Positions 7,244 through 15,179 of a stretch of 64,000 nucleotides of DNA are shown here, piece after piece. Source of the stretch: Byssovorax sp. (lineage in GTDB: Bacteria > Myxococcota_A > Polyangia > Polyangiales > Polyangiaceae); NCBI GenBank assembly GCA_025362495.1, contig JANYGI010000026.1, forward strand, positions 167,911-231,910. The letters are read 5' to 3'. Made by a program: the position numbers and the translations under genes. Position 1 is the first letter of the stretch, and the number at the start of each line of letters is the position of its first letter. A model generated the notes under the pieces. That model saw only the letters and a program-made list of their open reading frames with translations, had not been told where the DNA came from and did not search any database.

Positions 7244-9943
7244 ATGTCGAGAATGGGTCGAGTCTCGATCAAGGTGAAGCTGTGGGGGCTGGCCGGAGTG
7301 CCGGTCATCGGCGCGCTCCTCCTGGCGTCGATGGTCATCGGCGATTCGCGCCAGCAGGCGGCGAAGGCCGCGGCGATCGGCTCGATTGAAGATCTCGCGC
7401 AGCTCACCGGCACCATGACCGGCGCGCTGCACGCCCTCCAGACGGAGCGAGCGGCGACCGCGCTCTCCGAAGGGCTGGAGGCGCGCCCGGTCACCGTGAG
7501 CGAGGGTGGCGGCGAGGCGCGGCGGTCCACGCCGGCGAGCGTCGCGGCGGCCGCGAAGCGCGCGCGCGATCGGCTCGTCGAGGCGAGGACAGCGACGGAC
7601 GAGTGCCTCCGCGTGCTCGAGAGGATCCTCACGTCAGTCGATCTCTCCCGGCTGCCTCCGCGGCTCGGCCGGGATCTCGCCGCCGCGCGCGCTCGGCTCG
7701 GCGGGCTAGGCGCGTTCCGCGTCCACCTCGACGCCGACCCGGTAGCGATCGACGACGTGCTCAAGCCCCTCAGTGACGTCGACGCGAGCCTGATCCGCGC
7801 CGCCGCGGGGATGTCCGAGCTCACCGACGACGGCGAGCTGCTGCGCAACATCCAGTCGCTCGTCGCGGTGCTCGAGCTCGAGGAGCGCGCCAGCCGCCAG
7901 CACGCGCTGCTGGCGCACACGTTCGCCTCGACCCAGTTCGCGCCCGGCGCCTTCAAGACCTTCGTGACGTTGACGACCGAGGAGCAGATCTACCGCGAGG
8001 TGTTCACCACCAACGCCTCGGAGTCGGCGCTCTCGCTCTACAGCGCCTCGCTCTCCGACCCGCGGGTGAAGAGGGCCGACGAGATGCGGCGCGTGGCGCT
8101 GGAGTCGACCGACGACTCGCTCATCGTCGACTACGACGCCTGGTCCGAGGCGCAGCAGGGGCGCATCGATCAGCTCGTCACGATCGAGCACGAGGCGATG
8201 AACGGGATGAAGCGCGCGGCCTCGACCAAGGTCGTGGCCACGCAAAAGACGGTGCGCAACAGCGTCGGGCTCTCGGTCGTGGTGCTGGCGCTCTCGGCCG
8301 CGCTGGCGCTCGTGATCATGCGCGGCATCTCCCGATCGCTGGAGGACCTCGGCCTGGCCGCGGCCCGCGTCCGGCAGACGCGCGACTACGCCACCCGCGC
8401 GCGCAAGACCACCGACGACGAGCTCGGCGTGCTCACCGACGCGTTCAACGAGATGCTCGCCGGCATCCAGGCGCGCGACGAGGAGCTCGAGCATCACCGG
8501 AAGAACCTCGAGGCGCTGGTGGCCGCGCGGACAAGCGAGCTCGGGAAGCGTAACGAGGCGATGCGCCTCGTCCTCGACAACGTCGAGCAAGCGCTGGTGA
8601 CGGTCCGGGCCGACGGCACGATGGAGTCGGAGCGATCGGCCGCGTTCGAGCGCATCTTCGGCTGTCCCGCCAGCCATCAGCACTTCGCCGACCGCATCGC
8701 CGACAACGATCCTCGAACCAGGGAGTTCCTGCGGATGACCTGGGAAGCGGCGGTCGAGGACCTGATGCCGCTCGAGCTGATCCTCGATCAGATGCCGAAG
8801 AGCCTCCACCGCGAGGGCCGTCACCTCACCATCGACGTCAAGCCCATCGCGCCCGATGGAACCTTCGGCGGCGCGCTGATGATGATCACCGACGTCACCG
8901 CCGCCGTCGAGGCGAGGCGAGAGCAGGAGTCGCAGCGCGAGTACGTCAAGGTGTTCGAGCGCGTGATGCGCGACCGCGCCGGTACGATCGAGTTCGTCGC
9001 CGAGACCGGCCGGCTCGTGGACGCGGTGGTGGGCCGGACGAAGACCGATCTCGCGCTCGTGATGCGCGACGTACACACCATCAAGGGGAACGCGGCGATC
9101 TGGGACGTGGTGAGCGTCGCCAAGGTGGCCCACGAGCTCGAGACCTTCGTCGTCGACGAGCAGGCGCTCCCCGGAGGCGAGCAGATCGCCGCGCTCTCCG
9201 CCGTGTGGAAGCGGTTCGCCGCGCGCGCGGCCGAGCTGCTCGAGGCCACGACGTCCGCTACCCGCGCCGAGGTGTCGCGCGACGAGATCGAGGCGATCCT
9301 CGTCGAGGTGCGCAAGATCGACAATCACGACGCGCTGGAGCGGACCATCGATCGACTCGGCCATGAGCCGACGCAGGTGCGCTTCGAGCGGGTGAAGGTG
9401 CAGGCCGAGACGCTCGCGCGCAAGCTGCACAAGCCGACGCCGACGGTGGTCATCGACGCCGCCGGCGTGAGGCTGCCCGCGCCGCGCTTCGCGCCCTTCT
9501 GGCAGTCGTTGATCCACGTCGTGCGCAACACGATGGACCACGGGATCGAGGCGCCGGAGGCGCGCGAGGCCGCGGGAAAGCAGCCCAGCGGCACCCTCAC
9601 GCTGCGGTCGCGCGTCACGGCGGACGAGCTATCGATCGAGGTCGGCGACGACGGCGCGGGCATCGACTGGGACCGCGTGCGGGCCAAGGCCGGCGCCATG
9701 GGCCTGCCAGCGAAGACGCGGCGGGACCTCGAGCAGGCGCTGCTCTCCTCGGGCTTCAGCACTGCGGAGAAGGTGACGGAGATCTCGGGTCGCGGCGTCG
9801 GGCTCGGCGCGACGCTCGGCGAGTGCCAGCGCCTCGGCGGCCGCGTCGAGATCGTCACGGAAATCCGCCGCGGAACGACGTTCCGCTTCCTGTTCCCGCG
9901 TCGAAAGAACGAGCTCTCCCGCCCTGCGTCCGCAGCCGCTTGA
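7244..9943 (+). CDS. NIT-sensor, Hpt and CheA-type histidine kinase
   Basis: An 899-residue membrane kinase. A first membrane segment (residues 15-30) and a second (about 345-365, GLSVVVLALSAALALVIM) bracket a periplasmic all-helical region resembling the nitrate/nitrite-sensing NIT domain (ALHALQTERAA near residue 62; YSASL and later repeats). A HAMP linker follows, with a coiled coil and a PAS-like segment (VLDNVEQALVTV). Next is an Hpt domain whose phosphorylatable His is in VHTIKGNA near residue 610, and a CheA-like ATPase with N-box VVRNTMDHGIE, G1 DDGAGID and G2 SGRGVGLG. The CheW-binding P5 domain is absent. A GGAGGAG site precedes the ATG. No response regulator lies beside it. Divergence from the porin/PstS-like pair suggests, but does not prove, shared function. 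Confidence 0.85.
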   Translation: MSRMGRVSIKVKLWGLAGVPVIGALLLASMVIGDSRQQAAKAAAIGSIEDLAQLTGTMTGALHALQTERAATALSEGLEARPVTVSEGGGEARRSTPASVAAAAKRARDRLVEARTATDECLRVLERILTSVDLSRLPPRLGRDLAAARARLGGLGAFRVHLDADPVAIDDVLKPLSDVDASLIRAAAGMSELTDDGELLRNIQSLVAVLELEERASRQHALLAHTFASTQFAPGAFKTFVTLTTEEQIYREVFTTNASESALSLYSASLSDPRVKRADEMRRVALESTDDSLIVDYDAWSEAQQGRIDQLVTIEHEAMNGMKRAASTKVVATQKTVRNSVGLSVVVLALSAALALVIMRGISRSLEDLGLAAARVRQTRDYATRARKTTDDELGVLTDAFNEMLAGIQARDEELEHHRKNLEALVAARTSELGKRNEAMRLVLDNVEQALVTVRADGTMESERSAAFERIFGCPASHQHFADRIADNDPRTREFLRMTWEAAVEDLMPLELILDQMPKSLHREGRHLTIDVKPIAPDGTFGGALMMITDVTAAVEARREQESQREYVKVFERVMRDRAGTIEFVAETGRLVDAVVGRTKTDLALVMRDVHTIKGNAAIWDVVSVAKVAHELETFVVDEQALPGGEQIAALSAVWKRFAARAAELLEATTSATRAEVSRDEIEAILVEVRKIDNHDALERTIDRLGHEPTQVRFERVKVQAETLARKLHKPTPTVVIDAAGVRLPAPRFAPFWQSLIHVVRNTMDHGIEAPEAREAAGKQPSGTLTLRSRVTADELSIEVGDDGAGIDWDRVRAKAGAMGLPAKTRRDLEQALLSSGFSTAEKVTEISGRGVGLGATLGECQRLGGRVEIVTEIRRGTTFRFLFPRRKNELSRPASAAA

Positions 9944-9996
9944 CGGGCGCTCCCCGGGCGTGCGCGCGACGCGCCGCCCTCAAGGTGCGGCCGGCC

Positions 9997-10071
9997 CAGT
10001 CGATTCCAGATCGTTCGCGCGCTGATGGATGCAGGCCTCAGTCAACGAGGCCTCACCCCTCGAATCGACTG
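9997..10071. repeat. nested inverted repeat upstream of the 196-residue ORF
   Basis: A perfect 10-bp inverted repeat (CAGTCGATTC at 9997-10006, GAATCGACTG at 10062-10071) encloses a second perfect 7-bp hairpin (AGGCCTC at 10033, loop AGTCAAC, GAGGCCT ending 10053). It lies in the roughly 200-bp gap after the kinase gene and before the start at 10143. It could be a factor-dependent terminator, a structured leader or a protein-binding site. There is no U-tract, so a simple intrinsic terminator is unlikely. Confidence 0.4.
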
Positions 10072-10142
10072 CGATCACGCCTGAAAATCCCCTGGGTTGG
10101 CCGCGGCGCGACTCTTGATCCGCATCCCGGGAGGAAGCTGTC

Positions 10143-10733
10143 ATGACGCCGAACCTCGCTCTCCAGGCCTCCGTCGCGCCGCCGGCGCTCGCCGTCCTCG
10201 TCTCGCGCAACCGCCACGCCCTCGTGGCAGGGTTGACGTTCCTCGAGCGCGCCGCGCAGCGCACCCTCGACGTGGCCGCGCTCGACGCCTGGTTCCAGCG
10301 CCACCTCGTCGGCACCGGGTGGATGGCGTGGCCCGGGCAGGTCTCGGAGCGCGTCGTCGGCGGGATGGCGCTCGATCCCGGATCGGCGACGCCGGAGCTC
10401 GCGGCGCGCTGCGAGGCGATCGTCCAGGAGGCGCGGGCCCTGGTGGTGATCACGCTGCGCGGGTTCATCGCCGTCGAGAGCGATGATCGTTTCCTGTCGG
10501 CGGCCATCTTCCGGGACCGCGTCCAGCCCGACGCGCGCGGGATGATGGCCGGCTGGGTGCCGCGCCCGCGCGTCGAGGATCCGCTGAGCGAGATCGTGCT
10601 CAGCCTCTTCGCGGCCGACATCCTCGGGAACCGCGAGACCTACGATCGCGCGCTCGGCGTGTGCCGGATCTGCGGCCGCGTCGCCTTCGATCCCACGGGC
10701 CTCGAGCGGCCGCGCTGCTCCGCGCATGGCTGA
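10143..10733 (+). CDS. unknown protein with C-terminal zinc-finger-like motif
   Basis: A 196-residue soluble protein starting at an ATG preceded by GGGAGGAAG. No signal peptide or membrane segment is visible. The body is helical and Ala/Arg-rich. The last 25 residues contain CRICGRVAF followed by RPRCSAHG, a CxxC...CxxH arrangement that could bind one zinc ion. This placement is reminiscent of CGNR-type or other small treble-clef fingers at the end of putative regulators, but the CGNR motif itself is absent. It is convergent with the downstream kinase gene. No function is proposed. Confidence 0.7.
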   Translation: MTPNLALQASVAPPALAVLVSRNRHALVAGLTFLERAAQRTLDVAALDAWFQRHLVGTGWMAWPGQVSERVVGGMALDPGSATPELAARCEAIVQEARALVVITLRGFIAVESDDRFLSAAIFRDRVQPDARGMMAGWVPRPRVEDPLSEIVLSLFAADILGNRETYDRALGVCRICGRVAFDPTGLERPRCSAHG

Positions 10734-10748
10734 TCGCGCGCGTCGGTC

Positions 10749-11702
10749 TCAGGCGCGACGACGCGCGAGGATCGGCGGCATGGGCTCGGTGCTCGCCCAG
10801 CGCGGGCGCGGGGTGCGCGCCTGATCGAGCGCCAGCGCGAAGCTCGGCGCGTCGGCGAAGCGATCCTCGGGGCGCTTGGCCATGGCGCGGGCGATGACCT
10901 CGTCGAGGCCCTCGGGCAGAGGCGACGGCGCGATGGTCGACGGCCGCGGCGGATCGAGCGTGCGGTGCGCGGCGAGGAGCTCCTCGACATCGACGAGGTC
11001 GGCGAAGGGGCCGCGCCCGGTCACCATCGTGTAGAGCACGATCCCCATCGCGTAGAGATCGGTGCGCGCGTCGACGCGCGAGCCCGAGGCCTGCTCGGGC
11101 GAGAAGAAGCGCGGCGTGCCCATCGTCACGCCCTCCTCGGTGCTGGCGGAGAGCGGCTTCGGTGCGCGCCCGCCCGCGCTGCCGAGCACCTTGGCGAGCC
11201 CGAAATCGAGGAGCTTGAGCACGCGACCCACCGCGCCGGCGCGCGGCTCGCAGAGGAACAGGTTCGCCAGGGTCACGTCGCGATGCACGACGCCGGCCTC
11301 GTGCGCGGCGCCGAGCCCGGCCAGCGCTTGCCGCGCGAGATCGATGGCCTCGGCCGCGGGGAGCGCGCCGCGGACCTCGAGCTCCTCGCGCAGCGTGCGG
11401 CCGCGGAGGCGCTCCATCACGAGGTACGGCCGCCCCTCCATCGTCACCTGGAGATCGAGCACGGCGACCAGGTTCTCGTGCTCGAGGCGCGCCAGCGTCT
11501 GCCCTTCGAGGCGCATCCGATCGACGACGTCCGGCCGGCCGGCCAGATCGCGCTGCAGCAGCTTCACCGCCACCGTCTTGCCGAGCGCGCGGTGCTCGGC
11601 CTCGACGACTTCGCCGGTCGCGCCGCGGCCGATCGGCGCGATCGAGCGGTACGGGGTTCCAACCAGTGGATCGAGGGCGATGGAGGTGGGGCTTCGGGTC
11701 AC
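10749..11702 (-). CDS. Ser/Thr protein kinase (Hanks type), soluble
   Basis: A 317-residue protein that is almost only a kinase domain. It shows the Gly-rich loop IGRGATGEV, the VAIK-type lysine in VAVKLL, catalytic loop HRDVTLANLF, metal-binding LLDFGLAK and the activation-segment end FFSPEQAS. The catalytic loop reads HRDVTLAN where bacterial kinases usually have HRDLKPEN: the catalytic Asp and the Asn are kept but the Lys is a Thr. Many myxobacterial kinases tolerate this. It starts at GTG 11702. No membrane segment or sensor domain follows, unlike the kinase 600 bp further on. Substrate unknown. Confidence 0.9.
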   Translation of the reverse strand: MTRSPTSIALDPLVGTPYRSIAPIGRGATGEVVEAEHRALGKTVAVKLLQRDLAGRPDVVDRMRLEGQTLARLEHENLVAVLDLQVTMEGRPYLVMERLRGRTLREELEVRGALPAAEAIDLARQALAGLGAAHEAGVVHRDVTLANLFLCEPRAGAVGRVLKLLDFGLAKVLGSAGGRAPKPLSASTEEGVTMGTPRFFSPEQASGSRVDARTDLYAMGIVLYTMVTGRGPFADLVDVEELLAAHRTLDPPRPSTIAPSPLPEGLDEVIARAMAKRPEDRFADAPSFALALDQARTPRPRWASTEPMPPILARRRA

Positions 11703-11795
11703 GAGGGACGAGGAGTGTGCCCGCTTCCCTCGGTGAATTGCGAATGATCCGCGACGATTTCTCGCGCGTCGCCCCGGCGCTGCCGGCCACGGCGC

Positions 11796-12266
11796 TCAGT
11801 TCTGGGCGCGCGGATCCGCGGACCAGAGGCGCCGGAAGCCCACGCCGAGCACCGTGCCGTCGCCGCGCTCGACCAGCGCGCCGAAGCGGCATTTCTCGAC
11901 CAGCGCGCCCTCGCCGACGCCGGCGTCGTGGCCGTAGAAGACCCGCTGCCCCTCGGACAGCGCGGCGAAGATCCGGGCCGCGCGCGCGATCGATTGCAGC
12001 GCATCGCCGGCGCCCTCGGCCTTCACGGTGCGCGCTCGGCGCGTCCGCCGCACCACGCCGCCCTCGAGCCACACGTCGAGCGCGTCGCCGTGCACGAAGA
12101 GCACGACGCCGGTGCGCGCCTCCCCCGCGTCGCTCGCCACGGCGACGAGCTCGCCCGCGCCCGGCTCCGTCGACGCGCGCCCGCCGAGGCGCCGACGGAC
12201 CGCATCGACCGTCGGGTTCGCGTCGGGATTGCCGGCGGCGAGAGGCAAAAAGAGGCGTCGAGCCAT
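11796..12266 (-). CDS. hypothetical protein between two kinase genes
   Basis: A 156-residue soluble protein with no signal peptide or recognised family. It begins ARRLFLPLAAGNPDANP and has a predicted mixed alpha/beta pattern (VVLFVHGDALDVWLEG, VFYGHDAGVGEGALVEK). It sits 16 bp downstream of the larger Ser/Thr kinase on the same strand and 93 bp upstream of the smaller one, so the three may be one transcript. A role as kinase substrate or partner is only a guess from position. Confidence 0.62.
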   Translation of the reverse strand: MARRLFLPLAAGNPDANPTVDAVRRRLGGRASTEPGAGELVAVASDAGEARTGVVLFVHGDALDVWLEGGVVRRTRRARTVKAEGAGDALQSIARAARIFAALSEGQRVFYGHDAGVGEGALVEKCRFGALVERGDGTVLGVGFRRLWSADPRAQN

Positions 12267-12282
12267 CCGGCGCAGGGTACCA

Positions 12283-13785
12283 CTATCCGCGGAGCAACAG
12301 CACGTAGGCGGCGATCATCAGCGCGACGATCGAGAGCCCGATCGCGAGGCCGAGCGCGCCGCTCACGGGCGAGGTCGCGGCGCGGGCCGGCGGGCGCGTG
12401 AACGCGGCCGGGGCCGGGGCCGGGGCCGGAGCCGGGGCGAAGTACGCGCCGGGCGCGAGCGGCGGCGGCGCCACCACGTTCACGGCGGCCGCCGCGTGGC
12501 CGCGCGCGTGGGGGATCACGTCCGACGAGATGGACTTCTCGGTCCGCGCGAAGGCAACGACGGGCGCCGGCACCGGCGGAGGCGGCCCGAACGTGGGCGC
12601 CAGGGGCGGCGCCGCGAAGCCGCGCGGAGACACGGCGATGTCTGCCGACGACGTCCGCACCAGGGTGCGCTGATCATCGGACGAGTCCGGCATCTCGTCG
12701 TCGCGCTCGCGGCCTTCGCCGATCGGCGTCTTCACGCCGGGGAGCGCGCCGGCGCTCGGCGCGGCGCGCGGGGGCGACGGCGGAGGCACGTCGAGCGTCA
12801 CCGCGGTCGGTCGCGTCGACGTGCCCGCGCCGTGCGCGTCGCCGCGCGCGAGGCCGACCCGCGTCTCGGGGATGTCCGGGAGCAGCTTGCGCAGCGACGC
12901 GCCGAGGTGCCGCGCCGTCTGGTGCCGCTCGGCGGGGCGCTTCGACAGCGTCTTCAAGATCAGGGCCGCGAGCCGCGGATCGATGTCGGGGGAGAAGCTC
13001 GACGGCGACGGTGGAGGCTCGTGGATGTGCAGCACCGAGGTGTGGAGCGGCGTCTGCCCCTCGAACGGCAGGCGCCCCGTCACGAGCTGGAACAGGAGCA
13101 CGCCGCACGTGTAGATGTCGGCCCGCGTATCGACCGGCAGGAGCGCGCATTGCTCGGGCGACATGTACGCCGGGGTCCCGATGAACGTGCCCGCGCGCGT
13201 CACCGCCGAGGCCGGATCGAGCCGGGGATCGCGCCGGTCGCCCTGATCGGCGGCGATGGCGTCGGCCGCCAGGATCTTGGCGATCCCGAAGTCGAGCACC
13301 TTCACCCGCTCGCCGCTCGGGTGCGTGGGATCGGCGATCACCATGATGTTCTCGGGCTTGAGGTCCCGGTGCACGATCCCGAGCTCGTGGGCGACGATCA
13401 GCGCGTCGCAGACGTCGATCAGGATCCGCACCGCGCGGGCCTGCGGGAGCGAGCCCTGCTGCTCGAGCAGCACGTAGAGATCGCTGCCGACCAGGAGCTC
13501 CATCGCGATGTAGCTGAGGCCGTCGGCCACGCCGTAATCAATGATTTGCACCGAGCAGGCGTGCTTGACGCGGGCCGAGGCCTTGGCCTCGCGCTCGAAG
13601 CGGCGGACGAACGTGCGATCGTTCGTCAGGTCCTGGTTCATGATCTTGAGCGCGACCTCGCGCGGCTCGGCGGCCTGCTCGGCGACATAGACCGTGGCCA
13701 TCCCGCCCTCGCCGAGGAAACTCTTGATGGTGAACCGGCCGGCAACCTGCTTTCCCACGAGCGCTTTGTGCTTGAAGGCCACGGG
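12283..13785 (-). CDS. Ser/Thr protein kinase with C-terminal membrane anchor
   Basis: A protein of about 500 residues with a canonical bacterial Hanks kinase domain: FLGEGGMATVYVAE Gly-loop, VALKIM lysine, VHRDLKPENIMV catalytic loop, VLDFGIAK, and GTPAYMSPEQ. A Pro/Ala-rich, probably disordered region of about 150 residues follows, then one transmembrane helix (LGLAIGLSIVALMIAAYVLLL) at the extreme C-terminus, leaving almost nothing outside. There is therefore no periplasmic sensor domain. The start is uncertain: GTG 13785 is used; TTG 13830 would add 15 residues, and neither has a good ribosome site. Confidence 0.88.
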   Translation of the reverse strand, partial: PVAFKHKALVGKQVAGRFTIKSFLGEGGMATVYVAEQAAEPREVALKIMNQDLTNDRTFVRRFEREAKASARVKHACSVQIIDYGVADGLSYIAMELLVGSDLYVLLEQQGSLPQARAVRILIDVCDALIVAHELGIVHRDLKPENIMVIADPTHPSGERVKVLDFGIAKILAADAIAADQGDRRDPRLDPASAVTRAGTFIGTPAYMSPEQCALLPVDTRADIYTCGVLLFQLVTGRLPFEGQTPLHTSVLHIHEPPPSPSSFSPDIDPRLAALILKTLSKRPAERHQTARHLGASLRKLLPDIPETRVGLARGDAHGAGTSTRPTAVTLDVPPPSPPRAAPSAGALPGVKTPIGEGRERDDEMPDSSDDQRTLVRTSSADIAVSPRGFAAPPLAPTFGPPPPVPAPVVAFARTEKSISSDVIPHARGHAAAAVNVVAPPPLAPGAYFAPAPAPAPAPAAFTRPPARAATSPVSGALGLAIGLSIVALMIAAYVLLLRG

Positions 13786-13978
13786 TCCGACCAAGGTGAG
13801 TTCTCCCCGAAAACGAGAGTCTACCAACAAACCGCCCGCGTCCCGGAGCGAAGATCATGCGCCGGGGATCGACGCCTCGTCGTCGCGGTGAGGCGCCCCG
13901 GGCGGCGTCCGCGATGGACTCGCGCGTTTCGATCTGTCCAGGAAAGCCCGCGTGCGAGTAGCATCCGCGGATCCCCAC

Positions 13979-15139
13979 ATGGCACCTCGAATCTCCCCTC
14001 TTCTCGGCGCGACCCTCGTCTCTCTGCTCACCGCCTGCGGTCCGACGCGCGTGGCGATAAGCCCTCGCGACGTCGTCGACGTCGTCGTGCGGCCGGCCGC
14101 GGGGCCCGCGGTGTTCTGCCCCGGAGAGGCCTTCAAGGTCGAGGTCGTGGCTCACCTCCAGAACGGGCAATACTGCAGCAGCACCGATCGCACGCGCGGC
14201 TGCATGAAAGAGCAAGACGCCGTCATCGATCCCGTGCAGGTCCACCTCGAGGGCTCGACCGGCGGGATCCAGGGCAACCCGAAGAAGTTCCTCTGGGCCA
14301 CCAGCGACGATCCCCTCGTCACCGCGTCGACCGGCCTCGCGCTCAAAGCCTGGATCGAGCAGGCGGCGCCCGGCGGTGTCGAGCGATCCATGGTCGCGCA
14401 GACTCGCCTCGTGCCGATCTATGCGTGTCAGTCCCGCGCCCTCTTCGGCGGCGGGAGCGGCGGCTTTCGCGGCGAGAACGGCGGCCCCGGCCCTGATCTC
14501 GACATCGCCGTGACCACGCTCGCCAGCCCGTTTTACCCGGAGGCGGCGCTGATCCGGGTGATCAGCGGGACACATCGAGTCTATTACATCAGCCCCTCTC
14601 CGGCCGAGCCCGTGCAGATCACCTCGGCGGCCGAGGCCGGCGGCCAGGGCGCGTCGGGCCAGAACGGGTTCGACGGCGCGGCGGGCCAGGACGGCTCGGC
14701 CGCGTGCTCGCGCGGCGGCAACGGCGAGCACGGGAGGCACGGTTTCCCGGGCTCGAACGGCGGTAACGGCGGGCCCGGGGGGTTCATCCGGGTAACGCTC
14801 GACCGCGCCGCGGCAGGGCGCCTGCGCGGGCGGGTCCTGGCCACGAGCCAGGGCGGAGACGCCGGGCGCGCGGGCAACGGCGGCACCGGCGGCAGGGGCG
14901 GTCGAGCCGGTAACGGCGGGCCGTCGAGCCCCGATTGCCCCTCGGGCGGCGTCGCCGGCGAGAGCGGGCGCAATGGCAACGACGGCATGAGCGGGCAAGC
15001 GGGGTATGCCGGGCCCAACGGGCCTTTGCCGGAGGTCGGGACGGCGAACCGAGAGGCCCTGTTCGGCACCGAGATGACGCTGATCCGTCAGATCGAGGCG
15101 ACGAGGCTCCAGGAAGCCCCGGCGGCGACGACGAGGTGA
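13979..15139 (+). CDS. putative lipoprotein with Gly-rich collagen-like tail
   Basis: A 386-residue exported protein. The ATG at 13979 gives a signal with lipobox LLTAC, so it is likely an outer-membrane lipoprotein. Residues 25-200 form an unrecognised, beta-rich domain with a few cysteines. From about residue 150 and again from 220 to 350 the sequence is dominated by Gly-X-Y-like and NGG/GNGG repeats (GENGGPGP, GSNGGNGGPGG, GNGGTGGRGG), a collagen-like composition. The tail ends in a short charged helix. It is convergent with the large DUF2169 gene. Such Gly-rich tails are frequent in Polyangia lipoproteins. No function is assigned. Confidence 0.75.
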   Translation: MAPRISPLLGATLVSLLTACGPTRVAISPRDVVDVVVRPAAGPAVFCPGEAFKVEVVAHLQNGQYCSSTDRTRGCMKEQDAVIDPVQVHLEGSTGGIQGNPKKFLWATSDDPLVTASTGLALKAWIEQAAPGGVERSMVAQTRLVPIYACQSRALFGGGSGGFRGENGGPGPDLDIAVTTLASPFYPEAALIRVISGTHRVYYISPSPAEPVQITSAAEAGGQGASGQNGFDGAAGQDGSAACSRGGNGEHGRHGFPGSNGGNGGPGGFIRVTLDRAAAGRLRGRVLATSQGGDAGRAGNGGTGGRGGRAGNGGPSSPDCPSGGVAGESGRNGNDGMSGQAGYAGPNGPLPEVGTANREALFGTEMTLIRQIEATRLQEAPAATTR

Positions 15140-15179
15140 GCGACCGGGTCGCGCGACGCTCTCTCGCGCCGCGCGACGC

